This document shows positions 16,798 to 25,153 of a stretch of DNA of 64,000 nt, piece after piece (position 1 is the stretch's first letter; each line of letters starts with the position of its first letter). The notes under the pieces are model-generated. The model had not been told where the DNA came from. It searched no databases and worked only from the letters and a program-made list of their open reading frames with translations. Origin of the DNA: CBDDEI01 sp965226775 (GTDB taxonomy: Bacteria > Chloroflexota > Dehalococcoidia > SHYD01); the NCBI GenBank assembly GCA_965226775.1, contig CBDDEI010000002.1:1302001-1366000 (forward strand), read 5' to 3'. Both the position numbers and the translations under genes were made by a program.

Positions 16798-18009
16798 TTA
16801 GATGCCCGCTTCCGCACGGAGGACGCTCGCCTTATCCGTCCGCTCCCAGGGCGCATCAAGGTCCTCTCGGCCAAAGTGGCCGTAAGCTGCGGTGTTCCGG
16901 TAGATGGGGCGGCGCAACTGGAGATTCTGGATGATGGCAGCGGGACGCAGGTCGAAGTGCTTCTCCACCAGCCGCTTGATGGTCTCCTCGTCTACTTTGG
17001 CTGTGCCAAAGGTCTCCATGGAGATGGAGATGGGACGGGCGACGCCGATGGCGTAGGAGAGCTGAAGTTCAACACGGTCTGCCATGCCGGCGGCGACGAT
17101 GTTCTTAGCAACATAACGCGCAGCGTAGGCGCCCGAGCGGTCGACCTTTGTGGGGTCCTTGCCGGAGAAAGCGCCGCCGCCGTGACGAGCGATACCGCCG
17201 TAGGTGTCCACTATGATCTTGCGTCCGGTGAGGCCCGCGTCGCCCATTGGCCCGCCGATAACGAAGCGTCCTGTGGCGTTGATGTAATAGTTAGTGCGGT
17301 CGTCTAGCAGCTCCTCAGGAATAACGTGCTTGATGACCAGTTCCGTGATGTCCCGGCGCAGCACCTCGTTGGTTACCACTTCATCGTGTTGGGCGGCGAT
17401 GACTACGGTGTCTACACGCTTGGGGACGCCGTACTGATACTCCACGGTAACCTGAGACTTGCCATCAGGCCGTAGGTAGGAGAGCGTGCCGTCCTTGCGT
17501 ACTTCAGCCAGACGCTGGCATAGCTTGTGGGCCAGACTTATGGTCAGGGGCATAAGCTCGGCGGTTTCGCGGCAGGCAAAGCCCACCATCATGCCCTGGT
17601 CGCCTGCGCCCAACTGCTCCATCTCATCGTGAGTCATGGCGGCGCTGCGGCTCTCGAAGGCTTCGTCCACGCCCATTGCAATGTCTGCGGATTGTTCCTT
17701 GATGCTTACTATCACGCCACAGGTATCGGCATCAAAGCCGTACTTTGCGCGTGTGTAGCCTATTTCCCGCACGGTCTCGCGGGCTACCTTGGAAATGTCT
17801 ACGTAGCAGTTCGTGGTGATCTCGCCCATCACGGCAATGAGGCCGGTGGTGGATGCCGTCTCACAGGCGACACGCCCGTAGGGGTCCTGGGCTAGGATAG
17901 CGTCCAGCACTCCGTCGGATATCTGGTCGCACATTTTGTCCGGATGGCCCTCGGTCACTGACTCTGAGGTCAGCAAGAGCGAGGGCGAATTCATGAAACT
18001 GGTGCTCAC
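16798..18009 (-). CDS. metK: S-adenosylmethionine synthetase
   Basis: Makes SAM from methionine and ATP. The 403-residue product contains TEGHPDKMCDQISD near the N-terminus, GAGDQGMMVGFAC in the middle and GGGAFSGKDPTKVDRSGAY near residue 255, all signature motifs. The start is GTG at 18009, five bases after AAGGAG (minus strand, 18015-18020). An internal ATG five codons downstream is possible. A structured 237-base leader separates it from ahcY upstream. Confidence 0.96.
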   Translation of the reverse strand: MSTSFMNSPSLLLTSESVTEGHPDKMCDQISDGVLDAILAQDPYGRVACETASTTGLIAVMGEITTNCYVDISKVARETVREIGYTRAKYGFDADTCGVIVSIKEQSADIAMGVDEAFESRSAAMTHDEMEQLGAGDQGMMVGFACRETAELMPLTISLAHKLCQRLAEVRKDGTLSYLRPDGKSQVTVEYQYGVPKRVDTVVIAAQHDEVVTNEVLRRDITELVIKHVIPEELLDDRTNYYINATGRFVIGGPMGDAGLTGRKIIVDTYGGIARHGGGAFSGKDPTKVDRSGAYAARYVAKNIVAAGMADRVELQLSYAIGVARPISISMETFGTAKVDEETIKRLVEKHFDLRPAAIIQNLQLRRPIYRNTAAYGHFGREDLDAPWERTDKASVLRAEAGI

Positions 18010-18246
18010 GGCGTCTCCTTACTGGTGGGGAAACCCTGGTGTTAGTAGTTGGTTTGTGGTGAGTGTATCGCCTAGCTATTATGCCAGCAATGCTAAACTA
18101 GCGCTAGAGAATGCTGCTCCTTGGCCGTTCTGCTTGAACAGCACTCCCTCTCATCCTGCCGCCAGAGGCGACTCGCCTCCGGGGAAGGGCTGCCGAATCC
18201 ATGAACGGAAAGCTTGCCTGCTGGGGGCACAGGGACGACCCTCTAG
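18010..18246 (-). other. Leader between ahcY and metK with two strong hairpins
   Basis: No gene fits here. On the minus strand, bases 18182 to 18162 form a near-perfect ten-base-pair hairpin. Further downstream a 12-base-pair stem with several G-U pairs joins about 18149-18138 to 18118-18107. A perfect ten-base palindrome CTAGCGCTAG follows. The G-U-tolerant pairing suggests an RNA element rather than a DNA operator. I do not see the core of SAM-I, SAM-II or SAH riboswitches. No T-run follows either stem, so a simple terminator is unlikely. Confidence 0.4.
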
Positions 18247-19512
18247 CTAGGTGCCCTGCTCCCAACTCTCCAAGTAGCGCTTCTGCTCCGGTGTCAGGGA
18301 GTCTATGGTGACGCCCATGCTTGCCAGTTTAAGGCGGCCCACTTCCTTGTCCAGCTCCGGGGGAAGGTTATGCACTCCTGGCGAGAGCTTGCCCTTGTTC
18401 TGGGCGATGAACTCCGCGGCCAGCGCTTGGTCTGCAAAGCTCATATCCATGACGCTGGGGGGATGGCCCTCTGCTGCGGCCAGGTTGATGAGCCTCCCTT
18501 CGCCGAGTATGTACAGACTTCTGCCGGAGGGCAGAGTGAAACGTTCTACATAGGGCTTCACCTCTGCATGGGAGGTGGCGTCCGCCGTTAGGTCTTCCAA
18601 GTCTATCTCAACGTTGAAGTGACCGCTGTTGGCCAGAATGGCTCCGTCCTTCATCACCTTGAAGTGCTCCCGTCGCAGCACGCTGACGCAGCCGGTAACG
18701 GTGATGAAGATATCGCCCAGAGGAGCGGCATCCGCCACGGGCATGACACGAAAGCCCTCCATAACGGCCTCCAGCGCGCGGATGGGATCGATCTCCACCA
18801 CGATGACCTCGGAGCCCATGCCCCGGGCGCGTGTGGCAACGCCGCGGCCGCACCAGCCGTAACCGCACACCACAACCTTCTTGCCGGCCCACAGGACGTT
18901 GGTGGCCCGCGTGATGCCGTCCAGGGTGCTCTGCCCGGTGCCGAACCGATTATCAAAGAGGTGCTTCGTATCGGCGTCGTTCACTGCGACGATGGGGTAG
19001 GTGAGCGCGCCGGCAGCGGCCATGCTGCGCAGGCGGATAACGCCGGTGGTCGTCTCTTCGCTGCCGCCAATGAGGTTGGGCAACAGGTCGCGCCGGTTCT
19101 GGTGCAGCGTGGAGACTAGGTCCGCCCCGTCGTCCATTGTGACGTGGGGGGCCATGTCCAGGGCGGCGTTGATGTGCCGGTAGTAGGTCTCATTGTCCTC
19201 ACCCTTGATGGCGTAGGTCGGGATGTTGTGATTGGCAACCAGCGCCGCGGCCACGTCGTCCTGCGTGCTCAAGGGGTTGCTGGCGCACAGCACGACCTCT
19301 GCGCCGCCGGCCTGCAAGGTGGTCATGAGGTTGGCGGTTTCCGCCGTGACGTGCAGGCACGCCGCCAGCTTCATGCCTTGTAAGGGCTTCTCTTGGGCAA
19401 AGCGCTGGCGGATGAGCCGGAGCACCGGCATCTCTTGCGCCGCCCACTCGATGCGATGGCTGCCTGCTAGGGCAAGGTCGAGGTTTTTGACCTCGGCAGT
19501 AGTTTGAACCAT
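18247..19512 (-). CDS. ahcY: S-adenosylhomocysteine hydrolase
   Basis: Hydrolyses S-adenosylhomocysteine to adenosine and homocysteine, relieving product inhibition of methyltransferases. The 421 residues fit the shorter, archaeal/thermophile-like form without the extra internal segment of E. coli-neighbour homologues. GAEVVLCASNPLSTQDD near residue 74 and the NAD-binding VVVCGYGWCGRGVA are clear. The C-terminus lacks the usual YRY ending, which is common in the short form. Located just upstream of metK in the methionine-cycle cluster. Confidence 0.95.
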   Translation of the reverse strand: MVQTTAEVKNLDLALAGSHRIEWAAQEMPVLRLIRQRFAQEKPLQGMKLAACLHVTAETANLMTTLQAGGAEVVLCASNPLSTQDDVAAALVANHNIPTYAIKGEDNETYYRHINAALDMAPHVTMDDGADLVSTLHQNRRDLLPNLIGGSEETTTGVIRLRSMAAAGALTYPIVAVNDADTKHLFDNRFGTGQSTLDGITRATNVLWAGKKVVVCGYGWCGRGVATRARGMGSEVIVVEIDPIRALEAVMEGFRVMPVADAAPLGDIFITVTGCVSVLRREHFKVMKDGAILANSGHFNVEIDLEDLTADATSHAEVKPYVERFTLPSGRSLYILGEGRLINLAAAEGHPPSVMDMSFADQALAAEFIAQNKGKLSPGVHNLPPELDKEVGRLKLASMGVTIDSLTPEQKRYLESWEQGT

Positions 19513-19527
19513 GGTTGACTCCTCTGT

Positions 19528-20397
19528 TTAGTGCATAAACCACATAGTAATCTGGGACATGACGCGCTCAATCCAGGTGCCGCCCTTCCAGAAGGCCCAC
19601 GCTTCTGCTAGGGGACCCGCATCCTGATAACCAAGGCGCCGGTAGACATGGAGCGCTGTTTTATTCCTCGGGTCTACGTTTAGCACCACCAGGCGCGCTT
19701 CTTGGAGCAGGCGCTCGGTGAGGGCGCTAACGCATTCCGATGCGTAGCCTTGGTTTCGGTAACGCTGGTGTGTCAGGACGTTGGCCACCATTGCCACGCC
19801 GTACTGTGTCGACATGGACTGGGTGCCGGCAATGGACACCAGCTTGTCATTATCCCAGATGCCGTAGTACGGGCCCTCTAGCACCTGCTGGTGGCTGACC
19901 CACGCCCAGGAATCGGTGCGATAGAGGTCATTTATCTTGGAGAGCTGGGCGGCTGTTACGCTCTCTGCGCGAGATGGGATAGCCTGAAAGCTCTCCGGTG
20001 TCACTTGCATCCGCAGCAGTTGCTGGAGGCCCCGCAAATGGAAGTGCTCCTTGACCGCGGGCAGGTGGGATTCGTGGCAAGTGAGGTAAGAATACTTGGG
20101 GAATCGGATATGAGGCATGGCTTGGGACAGGGTTCCGGCGTCGCCCTGCAGGTAGAGGGACGCGGTGGCCCGGCCAGTCGGCGCGTGTAGCGCGACGCCC
20201 TGCCTGTCCGCATTCGTTGCAAGGTATCCCGTGGCACTGCCGTTACTACGCGGCTCCAGATGCTTGAAGAAGGGCGCCGCATAGGCTTGAGACGGCATCA
20301 GGAGGTCCACAAGCTCCGTTGTGCTGAGGTCGCTGCGGATAAGCGGCGGCGGTTCGGCTTGAGCCGGCCCCAGGTTGACGCGCCCCCCGTGCTCCAC
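19528..20397 (-). CDS. GNAT-family N-acetyltransferase
   Basis: A 289-residue protein with a C-terminal GCN5-type acetyltransferase domain. The acetyl-CoA pocket motif is in VLTHQRYRNQGYASECVSAL (RxxGxA core), and NVDPRNKTALHVYRRLGY is the usual second motif. The N-terminal 130 residues are poorly conserved and resemble the auxiliary domain of GNAT proteins in Gram-positives. It is tucked between ahcY and the kinase-like gene with gaps of 15 and 8 bases. The substrate is unknown. Confidence 0.8.
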   Translation of the reverse strand: MEHGGRVNLGPAQAEPPPLIRSDLSTTELVDLLMPSQAYAAPFFKHLEPRSNGSATGYLATNADRQGVALHAPTGRATASLYLQGDAGTLSQAMPHIRFPKYSYLTCHESHLPAVKEHFHLRGLQQLLRMQVTPESFQAIPSRAESVTAAQLSKINDLYRTDSWAWVSHQQVLEGPYYGIWDNDKLVSIAGTQSMSTQYGVAMVANVLTHQRYRNQGYASECVSALTERLLQEARLVVLNVDPRNKTALHVYRRLGYQDAGPLAEAWAFWKGGTWIERVMSQITMWFMH

Positions 20398-20405
20398 CTA
20401 TAGCC

Positions 20406-22001
20406 TCACGCCGGTTCGATACCTAATTGCGCCAGCACCGATTGGGCGCACTCCTTGGCGGGCACGCGCGTAGTGTCTTGCAGGATATGCCGGCTCGCGG
20501 GCACCTCGTCCAAGGGTTCAAAGGTGGCTTTTTCCTGCTCGTAGATCTCCCACCGGCCATCTGACACGCTGCTGCCGCGGCGTTCTCTGCGGAACAGCCG
20601 CTGTTTGACCTGTTCCTCGTTAGCCACACACTCCACCACCCAGAACTCGGCGCCCTGGCGCTCAGCAAATGCGGCGGCGTCTTCACGGGAAGAGCGCTGG
20701 CCAAAGGTGGCGTCCAGGAGCACGGAGCGGCCCTCTCCCAGGTACTGGGCGGCCCGGGCAAACAGCTCGTCGTAGGTGCGCTTGGAGAACTCCGGCGTGT
20801 AGATGCCGCTGCCAAAGGAGGAGTAGTTGCGCTCCGTGGGCGGCATCTCAGCCAGTTGTTTGCGAATGATGTCTGTGGAGAGCACCGCCATGCCGCCGTC
20901 GCAGGCCAGGTGACGGGCCACGGTGCTCTTGCCGGTGCCCACCATGCCCGACATGAGCACGAGCTTTGGTTTTGGCGCGACGCTGATGTACTGATAGGCC
21001 AGGTTGAAATAGCGTTGCGCTCGTGCGGAGATGGCGCGCTTTTCGTCGTCCGGCACGTTGGGGTCATCTAAGCGGAAGCTCTCTACCTTCCCCCGGACAT
21101 ACGCACGGTAGATCTTGTAGAAATCCAGCAGCGCGTCGTTGCTGGTGTCTCCGGTCTGTTTACGCCAGGCGTCCATGAAGGTAAGCGAAAGGTCGTGACG
21201 GCCGGCCTGGTCCAGATCCATGGCCATGAAGGCGGCATCGGCCAGAATGTCGGTGCAGCGGAAGGCTTCCAGAAACTCGATGCAATCGATTATCTGCGCG
21301 CCCTCATTGGTCATAAAGACCTGCGCGCTGTGGAGGTCACCGTGGCCATCACGCACCCAGCCCTGTTGCCGGCGCTGCTCCAGCAGGTCACGGTGCTCTC
21401 GCAGGAAGTCCTGGCTGTACTCTTGAAGCCGCTTGTGCTTCTTGAGAGAGATGGTGCGCTTACGATAGCGCAGGGTCTGCTTAAAGTTTTGGGCAATAAC
21501 GGCTTCGATAGCTTCTGGCGAGCCGTGGGTAGAGATGTGGGCATCGGTTCCAGCGCTCTTGTGGAACGCCCCAATCTGCGTGGCGAGCAGCTCTGTCATC
21601 TCTGCAGTAAAGCTGTTGGTGGCCAGCAGGTTGCTCATGGCGCGGCTCGCGGGGAGGCGCTGCATCTTCACGGCGTACTCTATGGTCGCTCCGGACCCTC
21701 CGAGGGTGATGCGCCCGTTGCTGTCTTGGCGCACCTCAACCACTTCCAGATAGATGGAGGGGCTCATCCGGCGGTTAAGGCGAAGCTCTTCCTGGCAGAA
21801 GTGCGCCCTTAGCTCAAGCGTGGTGAAGTTGAGGAAGCCGAAGTCTACGGGCTTCTTGACCTTGTAGACATAATCTTTAGTCAGAAACAGGTGGGAGATA
21901 TGCGTCTGCTGGTGCTCAATAGAACCGGCGGGCTCAGGATAGGCATCGGGCTGTTGCAATGCCGCGATGACGGCATCGTATTGGTCGTTCATAGCATTCA
22001 T
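20406..22001 (-). CDS. Two-domain kinase: phosphotransferase-like plus P-loop kinase
   Basis: A 531-residue protein. Residues about 1-330 form an aminoglycoside-phosphotransferase/protein-kinase-like fold with the catalytic loop GHGDLHSAQVF followed by a metal-binding Asp in IIDCIEF. Residues about 340-531 form a P-loop kinase with GMVGTGKST. Such COG2187-COG0645 fusions are known but of unassigned substrate. It overlaps the MetE-like gene by four bases, so it is co-expressed with methionine-cycle genes. Methylthioribose kinase is tempting, but the pathway present here (MtnP/MtnA) does not need one. Confidence 0.75.
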   Translation of the reverse strand: MNAMNDQYDAVIAALQQPDAYPEPAGSIEHQQTHISHLFLTKDYVYKVKKPVDFGFLNFTTLELRAHFCQEELRLNRRMSPSIYLEVVEVRQDSNGRITLGGSGATIEYAVKMQRLPASRAMSNLLATNSFTAEMTELLATQIGAFHKSAGTDAHISTHGSPEAIEAVIAQNFKQTLRYRKRTISLKKHKRLQEYSQDFLREHRDLLEQRRQQGWVRDGHGDLHSAQVFMTNEGAQIIDCIEFLEAFRCTDILADAAFMAMDLDQAGRHDLSLTFMDAWRKQTGDTSNDALLDFYKIYRAYVRGKVESFRLDDPNVPDDEKRAISARAQRYFNLAYQYISVAPKPKLVLMSGMVGTGKSTVARHLACDGGMAVLSTDIIRKQLAEMPPTERNYSSFGSGIYTPEFSKRTYDELFARAAQYLGEGRSVLLDATFGQRSSREDAAAFAERQGAEFWVVECVANEEQVKQRLFRRERRGSSVSDGRWEIYEQEKATFEPLDEVPASRHILQDTTRVPAKECAQSVLAQLGIEPA

Positions 22002-22996
22002 CCGATAGCCTGCTGCGTGCTCATAATGCGCAGCTCGTTGGCTACTTGGCTAGTGAAGTTTAGCGCCCGGATGGTCTCCTGGTCGTTAATGCCGGCCAGA
22101 CCGCACGCAGGTGTGAACATGCTGCGTTGCATCAGGAGGTCGTGGGGAACGCCTGCTGCCTCTACCGCCTGCAGCAGCCCCTGCACCACCGAGTTTATGC
22201 GGTAGTAGGAGGTATGCGATAGCATGAAAGGCTCCACCGGCACTACACCCCAGGCGATTGCCCCGCCGCGCTCCATGAAGCGCTGGAGTAGCGGCGCGGC
22301 GTTGACCGCGGAGGTGTGGTAGCGATAGGCGTCAAAACTGAGCACGTCCACGGGCAGCTCCACTAGCAATTCCCAGGGTGGCTCGCCACAGCAGTGTAGC
22401 CCTATATACCCGCTTCTACCCCTGGTGCTCTGCTCGAATACATCCTTGATGGCGCCGGTAGAAAGCCACTGCTTCTCCATCGCCTCTGTGAGCATTGGCT
22501 CGTCCAGGAAGATGAGGGACCTGGGAGTGTGCTGTTGCAGCATCTGCTCCTGCCATAGGAGCACACCGTTCACATGGTCTGCCACCCAGCTCATTGCTTT
22601 GGGGTCGTAGATAGATCGGGCGTCGCCGAAGTGCAGGAGCGCCGCTAGGGTGATGGGCCCGGTTACCTGGCCTTTCAACCCGTCGACAGCAAAGGGAACT
22701 TGGTCAAGCAGCGCATAGAGGCCGGGAGCCTGCATGGGCCCAACCGCCACGCCAATATCGGCGGTTGGCAGCTCTGCCGCGTAGAAGGCGGTGTCTGTGA
22801 CCTTGACGCTAGGAAGCTCGCCGAGGAACTGAGTAGCCATGTGCTCCAACGGCGAACGGTTGGGGAGTTGGGGCCAGGCCGGCAGGTCGGGAATGGTTTG
22901 CAGCACCACTTCCGCCGCCTCTTTTGCCGACTTATGGGGCATGCTGCCAATGCCTGTGGCAAGCAAGGCGAAGGGGAAGGGCGCGAGGCTTGGCAT
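21998..22996 (-). CDS. MetE C-terminal-domain-like (core) methionine synthase
   Basis: A 332-residue protein resembling only the catalytic C-terminal barrel of cobalamin-independent methionine synthase. Zinc-ligand candidates are His and Cys in YIGLHCCGEP and a Cys in FTPACGLAG. The N-terminal half and the folate-binding region of full MetE are absent. Short core-MetE proteins in archaea and Dehalococcoidia are thought to use a methyl-corrinoid rather than methyl-folate. Neighbouring ahcY and metK would supply its homocysteine and use its methionine, which supports the role. A general UROD/MetE-like methyltransferase is the alternative. Confidence 0.78.
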   Translation of the reverse strand: MPSLAPFPFALLATGIGSMPHKSAKEAAEVVLQTIPDLPAWPQLPNRSPLEHMATQFLGELPSVKVTDTAFYAAELPTADIGVAVGPMQAPGLYALLDQVPFAVDGLKGQVTGPITLAALLHFGDARSIYDPKAMSWVADHVNGVLLWQEQMLQQHTPRSLIFLDEPMLTEAMEKQWLSTGAIKDVFEQSTRGRSGYIGLHCCGEPPWELLVELPVDVLSFDAYRYHTSAVNAAPLLQRFMERGGAIAWGVVPVEPFMLSHTSYYRINSVVQGLLQAVEAAGVPHDLLMQRSMFTPACGLAGINDQETIRALNFTSQVANELRIMSTQQAIG

Positions 22997-23007
22997 TGCG
23001 CGCAGTC

Positions 23008-23868
23008 CTACAGATACTTGCCGACCAGCAACGCCAGGTCTTGCTTAACCTGCGCCGGGATAAGCTCCCGCGCAGTTATGATCCCGTTTGCCAGGGCTGT
23101 GGCACAGCTGCAGGTGCGCTCCTGCGGGATGGTTCCCACAACCTGGCGCAAGATGGCCTTGGAGTTCGCTACGTTCTTGAGCAGGTTCTGGATGACGATG
23201 TCTATGGTCACGTCCTCTTCCGTCTCGTGCCAGCAGTCGTAGTCGGTGACGCAGGCCACGGTGGCGTAGCAGATCTCGGCTTCACGGGCCAGCTTGGCTT
23301 CCGGCAACGCCGTCATGCCAATGATGCTCGCGCCCCAGGAGCGGTAGAGGTTAGATTCGGCTCTCGTAGAGAAGAGGGGGCCTTCCATGGTCACGTAGGT
23401 GCCGCCCTGGTGCACGGTCACGTCTAGCCCGCTGGCCGTCTTGTACAGCAGGTCGCTGAGCACGGGACAGAAGGGGTCGGCAAAGCCAACGTGGGCTACC
23501 AGGCCGTTGCCAAAGAAGGTGTTCACCCGGCTCTTGGTGCGGTCGATGAGCTGGTCGGGGACTACCAGATCGAGAGGGCGTAGCTCTTCTTTGAGGCTGC
23601 CCACTGCGCTGATGGAGATGATCCATTCCACTCCCAGCGACTTGAGGGCGTAGATGTTAGCCCGCGCCGGCAGCTCCGTGGGCAGGATGCGGTGGCCGCG
23701 GCCGTGGCGCGGCAAGAAGGCGACGCGCTCGCCTCCCAAGGAACCAGTTGTAATGACATCGCTGGGCTCCCCAAAGGGGGTCGAGACCGTCACCTCTTCG
23801 ATGTCGGTCATGCCCTCCATCTGATAGAGACCGCTGCCCCCAATTACGCCGATGCGCGCCTGTGCCAT
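23008..23868 (-). CDS. mtnP: S-methyl-5'-thioadenosine phosphorylase
   Basis: Phosphorolysis of methylthioadenosine to adenine and methylthioribose-1-phosphate. The 286 residues contain IGGSGLYQMEG at the N-terminus, the phosphate-binding PRHGRGHRILPTELPARANI segment and the purine-site TDYDCWH, whose aspartate pattern favours 6-aminopurines (MTA) over guanosine. It is followed by mtnA upstream, giving two consecutive salvage steps. Confidence 0.93.
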   Translation of the reverse strand: MAQARIGVIGGSGLYQMEGMTDIEEVTVSTPFGEPSDVITTGSLGGERVAFLPRHGRGHRILPTELPARANIYALKSLGVEWIISISAVGSLKEELRPLDLVVPDQLIDRTKSRVNTFFGNGLVAHVGFADPFCPVLSDLLYKTASGLDVTVHQGGTYVTMEGPLFSTRAESNLYRSWGASIIGMTALPEAKLAREAEICYATVACVTDYDCWHETEEDVTIDIVIQNLLKNVANSKAILRQVVGTIPQERTCSCATALANGIITARELIPAQVKQDLALLVGKYL

Positions 23869-23881
23869 TGCTTACATCCCC

Positions 23882-24946
23882 CTAAGATGAACTGCCAGGT
23901 TTCGCTTGCAGCAGCGCGTGTAGTTTGCCCTCGTAGGTGGGGTGAACCACGCCCCGTTCAGTGATGATAGCGGTGATATAGCGGGCCGGTGTGACATCGA
24001 AGGCGGGGTTGGCTACCGAAACCCCTTCCGGAGCGATGGGTATCTCCGCGAAGTGAGTCACCTCTTCCGGCCTGCGCTCCTCTATGGGTATCTCACTGCC
24101 GCTGGCGAGTGTGAGGTCAACGGTAGATGTGGGCGCAGCCACGTAAAAGGGTACGTTGTTCTCCTTGGCTAACACCGCCACGCTGTACGTCCCGATCTTG
24201 TTGGCAACGTCGCCGTTAGCTGCGATGCGGTCTGCGCCTACCACTACGCAGCTAATGATGCCGGAGTGAAGGAAGTGGCCGGCCATAGTATCGGTGATAA
24301 GCGTGACGTCAAAGCCGTCCTCTACCAGTTCCCACGCGGTAAGCCGCGCGCCCTGGAGTAGGGGACGGGTCTCGTCGGCGTAAACCCGCACAGACTTGCC
24401 CGCCTCTCGGGCGGCGCGGATCACGCCAAGGGCGGTGCCGTAGCCCGCGGTGGCTAATGCGCCCGCGTTGCAGTGGGTCAGTACCGTGCAGTCCTGTGGG
24501 AGAAGCGCTGCGCCGTGCGCGCCCATCGCGCGATTGGCCGCTATGTCCTCGTCCAGCACCCGTTGCGCCTCCGTGAGCAATAAAGCGCAGAGTTGGCTGG
24601 GGTCTTCCACCTCTGTCTGGTCTAGAAGAGACATGGAGCCGCGCACGGCCCAGGAGAGGTTGACGGCCGTTGGCCGGGCTTGGGCCAACGCTTGGGCGAT
24701 GGGCCGGAGCTGGGCCAGGAAGTCCGCTTTGTTGGCGGCCGAGATCTCTTGTGCGGCCAGCACCAGGCCGAATGCGCCTGCTACGCCCAGCGCGGGAGCG
24801 CCGCGCACCTGGAGTTTCTGGATGGCGGTGACCATATCCTGCCACGCGCGTACATCCAGATAGCGCTGCTCTCTGGGGAGACGGGTCTGGTCGATGAGCC
24901 GGACGTGGTCGCCTGCCCAGCGTATGGTCGCTGCCGTTTCAGTCAT
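23882..24946 (-). CDS. mtnA: Methylthioribose-1-phosphate isomerase
   Basis: Isomerises methylthioribose-1-phosphate to methylthioribulose-1-phosphate. The family cysteine is in THCNAGALATAGYGTALG, and the catalytic aspartate is in VGADRIAANGDVANKIGTY. At 354 residues it has the normal length and lacks the insertions of eIF2B-alpha relatives. It is the first gene of a minus-strand run continuing through metK, and no downstream salvage genes (mtnB, mtnC, mtnD) are visible in the window. Confidence 0.94.
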   Translation of the reverse strand: MTETAATIRWAGDHVRLIDQTRLPREQRYLDVRAWQDMVTAIQKLQVRGAPALGVAGAFGLVLAAQEISAANKADFLAQLRPIAQALAQARPTAVNLSWAVRGSMSLLDQTEVEDPSQLCALLLTEAQRVLDEDIAANRAMGAHGAALLPQDCTVLTHCNAGALATAGYGTALGVIRAAREAGKSVRVYADETRPLLQGARLTAWELVEDGFDVTLITDTMAGHFLHSGIISCVVVGADRIAANGDVANKIGTYSVAVLAKENNVPFYVAAPTSTVDLTLASGSEIPIEERRPEEVTHFAEIPIAPEGVSVANPAFDVTPARYITAIITERGVVHPTYEGKLHALLQAKPGSSS

Positions 24947-25153
24947 GACACTGCGTTGGGAATAAGGCTCTACAGAAGGCTTAGAATGTGTGCGTCGCTG
25001 CGCACCGATTCATTCTAGCACACCTTTGGCCCGCTTCTACTGCGGCTCAATATTTGTGGTTTAGTAGCTTCTAAAGTAAACAGCACTTTGTTATACTGCG
25101 AGGAAGTTTGCGCGCCTGAAAACATAGGAAGCACGGCAGTATGGGAGGAATAG
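24947..25153. other. Divergent intergenic region, mtnA / secreted glycosidase
   Basis: This stretch holds the start regions of two divergent genes. A TATACT box at 25092-25097 could be the -10 for the plus-strand gene, but its -35 is poor. On the minus strand a TAGAAT box lies near 25012-25017 with no convincing -35. No other feature is visible. Confidence 0.4.

Noticed and set aside
18010..18246. SAM or SAH riboswitch ahead of metK
   Set aside because: I looked for the SAM-I, SAM-II and SAH cores in the proper strand and found none; only generic hairpins, so kept as an unknown leader.
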